From the NCBI GenBank assembly GCA_014523525.1, contig JAATVL010000198.1, positions 1 to 7,143 of the forward strand: 7,143 nucleotides of DNA. Reading direction: 5' to 3'. This document shows, one piece after another, positions 1 through 6,855 of this stretch. The translations under genes and the position numbers were made by a program. The notes below the pieces were generated by a model that ran no database searches, was not told the DNA's origin, and saw nothing but the letters and a program-made list of their open reading frames with translations. The stretch's first letter is position 1. Each line of letters begins with the position of its first letter. The DNA is from Nitrososphaerales archaeon TH703 (GTDB lineage: Archaea; Thermoproteota; Nitrososphaeria; Nitrososphaerales; Nitrososphaeraceae).

Positions 1-10
1 AATTAAAAAC

Positions 11-17
11 TTTAAAT
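11..17 (+). promoter_or_regulatory. Possible TATA box for the permease gene
   Basis: TTTAAAT lies in an AT-rich run just before the permease coding region. If it is a TATA box, transcription would begin about 25 bases downstream near base 39, which favours TTG at 44 as a nearly leaderless start. The evidence is weak because so little upstream sequence is visible and the reading frame continues through the box. Confidence 0.25.
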
Positions 18-22
18 TATCA

Positions 23-2422
23 TTGCTATCGAAACGATATCAATTGTCCGACGCTGATGAAGAACCGCCTGGAAGGGCGGGGACCTCTTCTCATAACCAA
101 CTTGTCAGGTCCCTTGGGCTCCTAGATATACTGATGGTTGGAGTAGCTGCAATGATAGGTGGTTCGATTTTTGTTCTGACTGGGCCGGCAATAGGTCTTG
201 CGGGCAGCGCGGTTATTGTTGCGTTTATTATTAATGCGATAATAACGCTATTTACTGCTATGGCATATGCCGAACTTGGTTCCGCTATGCCAGAAGCGGG
301 AGGCGGATACCTATGGGTGAGAGAAGGCTTACCTCGACCGAACGCTTTCATAAGTGGATGGATGGCCTGGCTTGCACACATAATCGCTGGATCGTTATAT
401 GCTGTAAGTTTTGCTTCATTCCTCACAGGGTTATTGGAGATGATGTATCTTCCGCACGATCTTGTGCTTTTAAACATTATCCCGTTAGACAAGTTTATAG
501 CAGTAGTATCTATTGCCGTTTTCACTTATATCAATATTAAGGGAACATCTGAAACCGGTAAGACGGGTGATATCGTTACTATTATTCAGCTAGGATTAAT
601 ATTTATTTTAATTGTGGCCGGCTTGTGGGTCATGAGTGGCAATCCCAACTGGAAGATGAATTTTTCGAATTTTGCGCCAATGGGGATCGGTGGAGTAGTT
701 GCAGCAATGGGTCTGACTTTCATAGCATTCGAAGGATATGAAGTAATTGTTCAAACAGGAGAGGAAGTAAAAAACCCAAGAAGGAATATTCCACGGGCGA
801 TATTCATCTCACTAGGTGCCGTAGTTATTGTGTATTGTCTGATTGCCTTTGTATCTATAGGCGCAATATTTCCAGCTGGCATTGAGTCATGGAAATTCAT
901 AGGTGAGAGTGGTGAACTTGGAATAATGAAGGCAGCAGAATTGCTAGCTCCTTACGGAGCTTTTATCGTTCTAGCTGGAGGTTTGATTTCCACTCTAGCT
1001 GCTTTAAACGCAACAACATTTTCTTCGGCCAGGGTAGCTTTTGCCATGGGCAGGAATTATAACATGCCATATCAACTTAGTGCTATCCACAAAAAGAACA
1101 AGACACCTTATGTAGCAATACTAATATCTGGTATCATAATGGCAATTATGGCTTACGGACTTCCTCTGGGACAGATCGCCGTTGCAGCAGGTGTTATCTT
1201 TCTATTACTATTTACTCAAGTAAATATGGCTGTCATCACTATTCGTAGGATATATGGTGACAAGTTAGAATACGGTTTCAAAACACCATTCTTTCCAGTA
1301 ATACCAATAATAGGTATCTTCCTCAAACTTGGGCTAGCTATTTTTCTTCTGTTTACTCAACCTTTGAGCTGGGCGATAACCGTAGTATGGGTGGTGATTG
1401 GATTCCTCGTATATCGAATGTACACATTTAGGAAGGAAATAGATCACTATGCTCCAATTGTTACTAGTGAAGGCGATTTGGAGAGAAAGGACTATAGGAT
1501 TCTAATTCCATACACACCTGAAGATCCAGATAGATTATTAAAATATGCAATAAGAGTTGCGAAAGAAAATTTCGGAGAGATTAATATTTTGAGAGTGATT
1601 ACAGTTCCAAAACAGACCCCGTTATCTGCGGGGACTGGATATGCTGAAACAGCAAGGAAATCATTTGAACCATTAGACAAGATAATGGACAAGGAGAACA
1701 TACTAAATCACTATCTTGTGAGAATATCACATGATGCAAGCGAAGCAATATTAGCTACTGTGGAGGAACAAAAAATTGATTTACTAATAACAGACTTTGA
1801 AACATTCAGGAACAGCAAAAAAATTCAAACAATTTTGACCTGTGATGTACTGGCCATATTATCAGAAGGAAATGAAGAGTTCACATTTGAACCTACACGA
1901 ACTTCTAGACGGCGCTTTGGTCAGAAAAATTTGGTTGTACTATACAATGGAGGAGATCATTCAGATCTAGTTTTGAAGGCTACAAGTTGGTTAGAACGTT
2001 CAGGACAATTCAAAATTAATGTTTTATATGTAAATACCAAAAAAGACGATGAACAGGAAAAAATTGTAAGCATAACTGATATACTAAAACAAAAGGAATA
2101 TCTTGAGCAAGTTGGAATCGAATTCAATGAGATTAATCTTTCAGAGAGTGATATTCGATATAGTAACGAAGCTGCAGATACAATTTTGTCTTCACTGAGT
2201 AATTTTCAACCAGATGTTATTATAACTGGTGCGAGCATTTCAAAATTCAGCTTATTTAGTGACCCTCATTTTCTAAATATGTTGTATGAACTGAAATGTC
2301 CAATTATAGTAGCCAGACATTTTGCTATCCCTGGAGTTCACAAGATTAAAACTTTAATCCATAAATTAAGAACTCTAATACTTGAAAAGATCAATGACTT
2401 GAAAAAAACTCGACAAATTTGA
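23..2422 (+). CDS. APC-superfamily amino acid permease with two C-terminal USP-like domains
   Basis: Probable inner-membrane amino acid transporter (substrate unknown) with a cytoplasmic regulatory tail. Residues about 28-468 form a hydrophobic, roughly 12-helix APC core. Family hallmarks are the glycine-rich helix 1 motif GGSIFVLTGPA (46-56), FEGYE followed by GEEVKNPRRNIPRAI (236-260), and SSARVAFAMGRNYNMP (334-349). Residues about 490-628 and 634-766 look like two alpha/beta universal-stress-protein units, for example KDYRILIPYTP and KNLVVLYNGGDHSD at their first strands. Neither has the G-x2-G-x9-G(S/T) ATP-binding motif of canonical USP domains, so ATP binding is doubtful. Permease-USP fusions of this size are known in archaea and bacteria. 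The start is uncertain: TTG at 23 is used here, TTG at 44 would give an N-terminus beginning MSDADEE, and the frame stays open upstream to base 2, so the true start could lie outside the window. The family call is firm; substrate and start are not. Confidence 0.88.
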   Translation: MLSKRYQLSDADEEPPGRAGTSSHNQLVRSLGLLDILMVGVAAMIGGSIFVLTGPAIGLAGSAVIVAFIINAIITLFTAMAYAELGSAMPEAGGGYLWVREGLPRPNAFISGWMAWLAHIIAGSLYAVSFASFLTGLLEMMYLPHDLVLLNIIPLDKFIAVVSIAVFTYINIKGTSETGKTGDIVTIIQLGLIFILIVAGLWVMSGNPNWKMNFSNFAPMGIGGVVAAMGLTFIAFEGYEVIVQTGEEVKNPRRNIPRAIFISLGAVVIVYCLIAFVSIGAIFPAGIESWKFIGESGELGIMKAAELLAPYGAFIVLAGGLISTLAALNATTFSSARVAFAMGRNYNMPYQLSAIHKKNKTPYVAILISGIIMAIMAYGLPLGQIAVAAGVIFLLLFTQVNMAVITIRRIYGDKLEYGFKTPFFPVIPIIGIFLKLGLAIFLLFTQPLSWAITVVWVVIGFLVYRMYTFRKEIDHYAPIVTSEGDLERKDYRILIPYTPEDPDRLLKYAIRVAKENFGEINILRVITVPKQTPLSAGTGYAETARKSFEPLDKIMDKENILNHYLVRISHDASEAILATVEEQKIDLLITDFETFRNSKKIQTILTCDVLAILSEGNEEFTFEPTRTSRRRFGQKNLVVLYNGGDHSDLVLKATSWLERSGQFKINVLYVNTKKDDEQEKIVSITDILKQKEYLEQVGIEFNEINLSESDIRYSNEAADTILSSLSNFQPDVIITGASISKFSLFSDPHFLNMLYELKCPIIVARHFAIPGVHKIKTLIHKLRTLILEKINDLKKTRQI

Positions 2423-2549
2423 AGTAATTTCCATTCATGCTGCTCTCCTTGCAAAGATAATAGCTTACTTTGTATTATGAAAGACAAATATGGATTCGTA
2501 TGATAATTGATACGGCAATTAATTAGGAGTTGATTTGAGATTATCAAGA

Positions 2550-2556
2550 TTTATAT
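2550..2556 (+). promoter_or_regulatory. Predicted TATA box of the FTR1 iron permease gene
   Basis: TTTATAT, preceded by purine-rich AAGA as a possible BRE, matches the archaeal TATA-box pattern. Its centre is at about 2553, which predicts transcription initiation near 2577-2581 and a leader of about 65 bases before the permease ATG. The predicted start falls inside the palindrome at 2570-2583, a typical position for a repressor that blocks the transcription machinery. This is inferred from sequence pattern and spacing only. Confidence 0.5.
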
Positions 2557-2569
2557 TGCATTAATTGAC

Positions 2570-2583
2570 TTAGGTAAGCCTAA
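2570..2583 (+). promoter_or_regulatory. Candidate DtxR/IdeR-type metal-regulator operator
   Basis: TTAGGTAAGCCTAA has inverted 5-bp arms (TTAGG and CCTAA) around a 4-bp centre. It matches 13 of the first 14 positions of the 19-bp corynebacterial DtxR consensus as I recall it, TTAGGTTAGCCTAACCTAA. It sits about 17 bp downstream of the predicted TATA box, over the expected transcription start of an iron permease gene, and a DtxR-family regulator is encoded next downstream. I saw no second full copy in the window; a lone TTAGG half-site lies at 2523-2527. Binding by the local regulator is an inference. Confidence 0.55.
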
Positions 2584-2590
2584 TTGTTTT

Positions 2591-2635
2591 ATGTCCATGA
2601 GAAAATTTATTCCTTCAAAGCCTGATATGAGGTAG
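2591..2635 (+). CDS. Possible 14-residue leader ORF upstream of the iron permease
   Basis: ATG at 2591 opens a 15-codon frame (MSMRKFIPSKPDMR then TAG) that would begin about 10 bases after the predicted transcription start of the permease gene. It ends 9 bases before the permease ATG. Its last codons overlap the GAGGT ribosome binding site, so translating it could affect permease initiation. A frame this short can easily arise by chance, and no SD precedes it, so it is a speculative leader peptide only. Confidence 0.15.
   Translation: MSMRKFIPSKPDMR
2629..2633 (+). promoter_or_regulatory. Ribosome binding site of the iron permease gene
   Basis: GAGGT lies 11 bases before the ATG at 2645. 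It is the clearest Shine-Dalgarno-like sequence in the window. It fixes the permease start together with an in-frame TGA at 2642-2644, directly before the ATG, which rules out an upstream start. The other ATG at 2641 is in another frame and closes after 10 codons. Confidence 0.55.
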
Positions 2636-2644
2636 AAAAAATGA

Positions 2645-5044
2645 ATGAAAATTTTCTATGGGATTGTAAATAAGAAAAAAATTCCATTATACATGTGGAT
2701 TGTTCTCCTTGCTCCCAGTCTCTTGTTTAATTCCACATACGGCGCGCAAAATATTGGAATTAGTTCTAACGACCTAATTTTAGTGACAGTTAACCTACAA
2801 AGAATCTTAGAACAAATGAATTTGGTTCAGGCAAGTCTTTCGAAAGGAGATAGCACAAGTGCTTTTGAACATGCATATATTTCACACTCAATAATTTTTC
2901 CTTCATTCAAGGACAAACTAGGAGAAATTGATAGGAATTCATCTGAAAGATTAGAATCATTATTAATTGACTTACCAATAATGGTAAAATCTACTCCATC
3001 ATCGGAAACAGAAAGTAAGATAGCTCAAATTGTGGATTTATTGAATACTACTACCTCAAATTTTCTATCACCAAATAATTTGGATTACAATTCAATCATA
3101 GCATCAACTATTATGGTACTGTTAAATGATAGTTCTAAATTCTATCACACATCTAATTTTGGTAATACTAAGGATCCCAATAATAAAATTGATTATGAAA
3201 ATGCAATAGGGATGGTAGATATCTCACATAAATTATACAAAAATATTTCTAATTCCTTTGGTGATTCCAAAAAGCTAGAAATTGAGTCCTTTTTTGGGGA
3301 CCTGAAAGATTCCTTATCTCAAAAATCTGATCCGCAAAGCATCTTAAAATTGATAACAGCTATCCAAACGAAATTAAATGAAAATGAATCAAATTTTCAA
3401 TCCAATGATTCTTTAACTATTTATTTTGGAAATATAAAAAATTTATTGTCAAAAATCAGTGGTGCCATAAGGAGCAATTCTGATTATTCTTCTGCCGAGA
3501 AGTACGCAACTGCTGCATATTTGGACAATTTCGAATATCTCGAACCACCACTTGAAAAAGTTGATCCGAATCTTAAGAATAGTTTAGAATTAATGATGAG
3601 AGAAGAACTTCGGGAATTAATAAAAAACAAACAGCAATCAGAAACAATTGTTCTTTTAACGAGTATCACCAACAATCTTTCAAAGGCTGCGAACCTCTTG
3701 AATGTAAATTATGAAACCCTTATTGTAAATGAAAACTCACAGTCTTCAGTTCCTATAATAGAGAATACTCAACTAAACAATTTAAGTGATATTAAAGAAT
3801 TGAGTCAAGGCTTTGGTACATATTCTGGAATTAAAAAAGACTTTGGCGAGAGCACAGATTCAGAAAAGATGGGTGTAAGAACCGACATCGATAATATAAG
3901 AATCAAGTTAGTTGATCTTCTTCAACAGTATAAGGACGGAAAATATGATAAGGCATTTGCCACATCCAGGTCAGCTTACCTGGACAGTTATGAAGGAATA
4001 GAAATTCCGCTTAGACCCATAAATCCGGACTTTACTCTTGATATGGAAATAAAATTTGCAGAGCTCCGCAATATGATACAGCAACATCAACAATATGCAA
4101 AAATTGAAGCAAAGGTCGTAGAAATTAGAAGTGGATTAGATGAATCTGAAAGATTAGTTACCGGCACCGGTGTAATAGCTCCTACGCTAGCATTTTCGAC
4201 TTCATTTTCAATTATATTCAGAGAAGGACTTGAATCTGCACTTATAATCGGTGCCATCCTTACTTATCTCGAAGCATCACGTAATGCCCAATATAAGAAA
4301 CATGTTTACATAGGAATTTTGATAGCTATTATTGCATCAATTATTACATGGTTTGTTGCCCGGTTTGTTATTGATATAACGGGCGCAAGTAAAGAACTGA
4401 TTGAAGCAATTGCGGGAATATCTGCTGTTGTAGTATTATTCTGGGTAAGTTTCTGGATATTAAATAAGGTTGAGACAAAAAAATGGATTGAATTTGTAAA
4501 GGCAAAAGTATGGCAGGCAACAACGACCGGAAGCGTAATGGTTTTTGCAATGCTGTCATTTTTTACAGTTTATAGAGAGGGATTTGAAACTGTTTTGTTT
4601 TACCAGGCTATGTTTTCATTTGCAGAAAATATGGAAAGTTTTGTACTCCTAGGGCTAGTCCTAGGATTGGCTGTAATAATTAGTATTGTATTTGTGATTA
4701 GAAAATTGGGTAAGAAGCTGCCACTCCGTGTATTATTTGGTCTAACAATGGGAATTGGAGCATACATGTCTATAGCATTCATTGGTAACGCAGTCAGAGA
4801 GTTCCAAGAAATAGATTATATCTCAACAACACACCTATTTGGAATCATCCCACGTTTAGAGATAAATTTGGCAACAATGACTGGTATTCATCCCACACTT
4901 GAAACAACAGTTGCCCAAATAATATTATTATCAATATATTCTGTAGGGGCTCTTTATATATTAATATTACAACCACGCAGAAAGAAGTTGGCTGAATCAT
5001 CCAGAAAATCCATGGCACATCTGAAGGATGGGGAAAAACATTGA
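2645..5044 (+). CDS. FTR1-family iron permease with large extracytoplasmic N-terminal region
   Basis: Probable high-affinity iron importer of the cytoplasmic membrane (FTR1/EfeU family). A signal peptide is visible at residues 1-34: basic KKK, a hydrophobic core, then a likely cleavage site after TYGA. Residues about 35-512 are hydrophilic, helix-rich and Ser/Asn-rich, and should lie outside the cell. They contain related helical-hairpin segments at about 285-330 (AYLDNFEYLEPPLEKVDPNL) and 436-482 (AYLDSYEGIEIPLRPINPDF), with a more diverged one at 72-115. The permease core spans about 517-777 with about seven membrane segments. It carries both family RExxE iron-binding signatures, REGLE at 526-530 and REGFE at 644-648, as expected for an intact transporter. 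A basic cytoplasmic tail follows. Family members commonly pair with a multicopper oxidase or EfeO/EfeB partners, and none is encoded here. The operator-like palindrome upstream and the DtxR-type gene downstream suggest iron-dependent repression. At 799 residues it is much longer than a bare FTR1 core. Confidence 0.93.
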   Translation: MKIFYGIVNKKKIPLYMWIVLLAPSLLFNSTYGAQNIGISSNDLILVTVNLQRILEQMNLVQASLSKGDSTSAFEHAYISHSIIFPSFKDKLGEIDRNSSERLESLLIDLPIMVKSTPSSETESKIAQIVDLLNTTTSNFLSPNNLDYNSIIASTIMVLLNDSSKFYHTSNFGNTKDPNNKIDYENAIGMVDISHKLYKNISNSFGDSKKLEIESFFGDLKDSLSQKSDPQSILKLITAIQTKLNENESNFQSNDSLTIYFGNIKNLLSKISGAIRSNSDYSSAEKYATAAYLDNFEYLEPPLEKVDPNLKNSLELMMREELRELIKNKQQSETIVLLTSITNNLSKAANLLNVNYETLIVNENSQSSVPIIENTQLNNLSDIKELSQGFGTYSGIKKDFGESTDSEKMGVRTDIDNIRIKLVDLLQQYKDGKYDKAFATSRSAYLDSYEGIEIPLRPINPDFTLDMEIKFAELRNMIQQHQQYAKIEAKVVEIRSGLDESERLVTGTGVIAPTLAFSTSFSIIFREGLESALIIGAILTYLEASRNAQYKKHVYIGILIAIIASIITWFVARFVIDITGASKELIEAIAGISAVVVLFWVSFWILNKVETKKWIEFVKAKVWQATTTGSVMVFAMLSFFTVYREGFETVLFYQAMFSFAENMESFVLLGLVLGLAVIISIVFVIRKLGKKLPLRVLFGLTMGIGAYMSIAFIGNAVREFQEIDYISTTHLFGIIPRLEINLATMTGIHPTLETTVAQIILLSIYSVGALYILILQPRRKKLAESSRKSMAHLKDGEKH

Positions 5045-5160
5045 TCTGGTTAATATCTAATTTTGGGAACGAAATTGTCTATATTCAAAATTTGGTAAGG
5101 AAGCGACATAAATAATGAAATCTGTCGAATGGAAAATTAATAATTATATTGAGATTAAAA

Positions 5161-5166
5161 TTATAT
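5161..5166 (+). promoter_or_regulatory. Predicted TATA box of the DtxR-type regulator gene
   Basis: TTATAT is centred about 25 bases before the ATG at 5189, the spacing expected for a leaderless archaeal transcript starting at or next to the ATG. No Shine-Dalgarno sequence is seen, which fits leaderless translation. I found no copy of the TTAGG-N4-CCTAA palindrome here, so autoregulation through that site is not supported. The 144-bp gap after the permease gene also argues for a separate promoter. Confidence 0.4.
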
Positions 5167-5188
5167 CTAGGGCTTGGGATCATTAGCA

Positions 5189-5635
5189 ATGAGATCTGAT
5201 GAAGAGCTTTACGTAGGAACGGCTGAATCTGAACATGTTGAAATGTATCTTAAGGCTATTTGGCACATACGTGAACGAAAGGAAAAAGTAAAAGTTAGTT
5301 CTATTGCTAAAATTCTAAATGTGAGACAACCATCAGTTGTTCAAATGCTTCACAAGCTAAATGACACAAATCTTGTTAAATACGTGAAAGGTAGCGCTGT
5401 AATGAAATTAACAACTGAAGGTGAAAAAATAGGAGAACAAATGATAAGGAATACAAGACTTTTAGAAGTAATGATGAAAGAGGCCTTAAAAATTGAAATT
5501 GATGAAGAGATGGTATGCGGCATAGAACATCACATGAAAGAGATATTTACTGACGCGTTATGTACCTTATTAAAGCACCCGAGGTTATGCCCACATGGTT
5601 ATGATATTCCTTTGGGGAACTGCTGCAAAGTATAA
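5189..5635 (+). CDS. DtxR/MntR-family metal-dependent transcriptional repressor
   Basis: Cytosolic metal-sensing repressor. ATG at 5189 gives 148 residues. A TTG at 5174 would add five residues but is disfavoured by the leaderless promoter geometry. Residues about 16-76 form the winged helix-turn-helix, with VSSIAKILNVRQPSVVQMLHKL as the DNA-reading part. Residues about 80-142 form the metal-binding and dimerisation domain, with a family-typical end HPRLCPHGYDIP. There is no SH3-like third domain, so the length is MntR-like. By alignment from memory to C. diphtheriae DtxR, primary-site ligands are kept: Met19 (DtxR M10), Cys110 (C102), Glu113 (E105), His114 (H106). Cys rather than Glu at 110 resembles iron-responsive DtxR/IdeR more than MntR. 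Ancillary-site His79 and His98 appear replaced by Thr89 and Glu106, while Glu93 matches E83. Extra cysteines lie at 125, 134, 145 and 146. The neighbouring iron permease and its operator-like site suggest iron as effector, but manganese is not excluded. Confidence 0.88.
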   Translation: MRSDEELYVGTAESEHVEMYLKAIWHIRERKEKVKVSSIAKILNVRQPSVVQMLHKLNDTNLVKYVKGSAVMKLTTEGEKIGEQMIRNTRLLEVMMKEALKIEIDEEMVCGIEHHMKEIFTDALCTLLKHPRLCPHGYDIPLGNCCKV

Positions 5636-5657
5636 ATTTATGATTTAGTATAAATTT
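5629..5657 (+). repeat. Two direct copies of AGTATAAATTT, 18 bp apart
   Basis: The 11-base sequence AGTATAAATTT occurs at 5629-5639, across the stop codon of the regulator gene, and again at 5647-5657. Each copy contains a TATAAAT core. They could be tandem TATA elements or a paired protein-binding site in front of the propeller gene. In AT-rich DNA a chance repeat of this kind is also possible. Confidence 0.4.
5649..5655 (+). promoter_or_regulatory. Possible TATA box of the PQQ-like propeller gene
   Basis: TATAAAT is the strongest TATA-like match in the 79-bp gap between the regulator and the propeller gene. It would place transcription near 5677 with a leader of about 38 bases. A weaker TATTTATT at 5685-5692 would instead give a nearly leaderless transcript at the ATG at 5715. 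I cannot choose between them from sequence, but a separate promoter looks likely. Confidence 0.3.
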
Positions 5658-5714
5658 CCAATTTTGAAGATTGTGGACAATTTCTATTTATTTTTGAGAG
5701 CAAGAGATTAGTGT

Positions 5715-6809
5715 ATGTCAACTGAATATAACGAATCTTGGACTATGTTTAGAGGAAATATAAAAAGAACGGGTTCAATAAAAACAAAACCCTTAATTAA
5801 ACCGTTACTTTACTGGACTATAGAGCTGGGTCCGATTGTATCATCTCCGGTTTTTGAAGGAGGTTTTCTGTACGTTGCTACATTAACTGGACGTATATTC
5901 TGTTTGGATATACCAAAACGAGTGATAAAATGGCATCATAACATTGGTAGTCCTATTGTCTCATCTCCGTTAATTTTGGATGATATGTTAATCTGCGCTA
6001 CGTTTGCTTCTTGGATAAATAATGATACTTCTGAAAATAATTTTATTTTTTCACTTGATAAAAATGATGGCAGTATGAAATGGAAGCATCAAACCACCTC
6101 AGATATTTTTTCATCACCATGTCCTATAGGAAAAAATATAGTTTTGGGATCGATGGATCATAGCTTGTATTTTCTCGATCAGAAAGGAGAGATAATTTGG
6201 AAATATGAAACCAACGGTCAAGTCTGGTCTTCTCCATCTTGCCATGATAATATTATATATTTTGGATCAGATGATGGATTCATTTACTCTGTCCGTTCAG
6301 ACGGGTCTCTAAGATGGAAAACAAAATTGAATGGTAAAGTTCGTTCATCATCACCATGCCTTTCGGAAGATTTAATTTTTATTGGCACACATGAGGGTGG
6401 GATATATTGCTTAAGTAGTATCGATGCTACTATAAAATGGAACAAAACTGTGCTAAAGCCAGTTTTATCGTCTCCACTCTTGGCAAGAGATAGAATCATA
6501 TTTGGTACTTCAGATTGTCGACTTTATTGTTTCAACCTTGCAGGTACTAAAATATGGGAATTTGAAACTGCTGGAAAAATTTGGTCATCCCCTTCAGCCA
6601 GCGAATATGATAGAGTACTATTTTTTGGAAGTTTAGATTCATTTATTTATGGCATAAATTTCTACACTGGCAAGCAGGAATGGAAGTTCCCTACAATGGG
6701 AAGCATTGATTCTTCTCCATGTTTATCAGATGGAATGTTGTTTGTTGGTTGCAGAGATGGTATATTGTATTGCTTTGAAAAGTATAGAGAACCTGCTTAT
6801 ATTCGTTGA
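5715..6809 (+). CDS. PQQ-like eight-bladed beta-propeller repeat protein
   Basis: A 364-residue beta-propeller of the PQQ-binding-like (BamB/quinoprotein-like) group. After the family-typical opening WTMFRGNIKRTG (9-20) there are eight repeats. Each starts with a Trp followed by a Ser-Ser-Pro turn about ten residues later: W34, W73, W123, W162, W201, W242, W281 and W323. Blades are about 39-42 residues, except blade 2, which carries a 10-residue insertion near 100-110. Many blades share a (F)GSxDxxIY-type segment. Eight blades match the fold of quinoprotein dehydrogenases, but I see no catalytic residues that would show PQQ binding or enzyme activity, so scaffold or binding roles are equally possible. 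No signal peptide or membrane helix is visible, and the 11 cysteines suggest a cytosolic protein. It lies 79 bp after the regulator gene on the same strand and converges with the next gene. Fold is confident; function is unknown. Confidence 0.85.
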   Translation: MSTEYNESWTMFRGNIKRTGSIKTKPLIKPLLYWTIELGPIVSSPVFEGGFLYVATLTGRIFCLDIPKRVIKWHHNIGSPIVSSPLILDDMLICATFASWINNDTSENNFIFSLDKNDGSMKWKHQTTSDIFSSPCPIGKNIVLGSMDHSLYFLDQKGEIIWKYETNGQVWSSPSCHDNIIYFGSDDGFIYSVRSDGSLRWKTKLNGKVRSSSPCLSEDLIFIGTHEGGIYCLSSIDATIKWNKTVLKPVLSSPLLARDRIIFGTSDCRLYCFNLAGTKIWEFETAGKIWSSPSASEYDRVLFFGSLDSFIYGINFYTGKQEWKFPTMGSIDSSPCLSDGMLFVGCRDGILYCFEKYREPAYIR

Positions 6810-6855
6810 AACACAAAAGAACTTAATCGGGCAAATTCAAAAATAGATTCTCATT

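Noticed and set aside
91..525. 144-codon open frame on the minus strand
   Set aside because: It lies wholly inside the permease core on the opposite strand and shows no family features; it is a shadow of the real gene. The other short antisense or out-of-frame ORFs inside the large genes were dropped for the same reason.
4160..4172. CCGG-rich palindromic stretch containing CACCGGTG as an operator
   Set aside because: It is inside ftr1 and encodes a Thr-Gly-Thr-Gly linker before the first membrane helix; there is no promoter context.
4647..4666. 20-bp near-perfect palindrome with two CCTAGG sites
   Set aside because: It lies inside ftr1 and comes from repeated Leu-Gly codons of a membrane helix (LLGLVLGL), so coding explains it. 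It also lacks the TTAGG-N4-CCTAA pattern.
23..5044. Permease and FTR1 frames have the same length (799 residues each), suggesting duplication
   Set aside because: The sequences and domain plans are unrelated, and the permease length depends on an uncertain start, so this is coincidence.
5059..5076. AATTT/AAATT inverted repeat after the iron permease stop as a terminator
   Set aside because: The arms are only five A/T pairs with an 8-base loop and no following T run, so it is expected by chance in AT-rich DNA.
5174..5188. TTG start for the regulator, adding five residues
   Set aside because: ATG at 5189 lies about 25 bases after a TATA-like box, fitting a leaderless start, and the added residues match no part of the family.
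6839..6843. Five-A run (five T on the minus strand) after the sugar dehydrogenase-like gene as its terminator
   Set aside because: Archaeal termination can use T tracts, but five bases in AT-rich DNA is too short to support a call.
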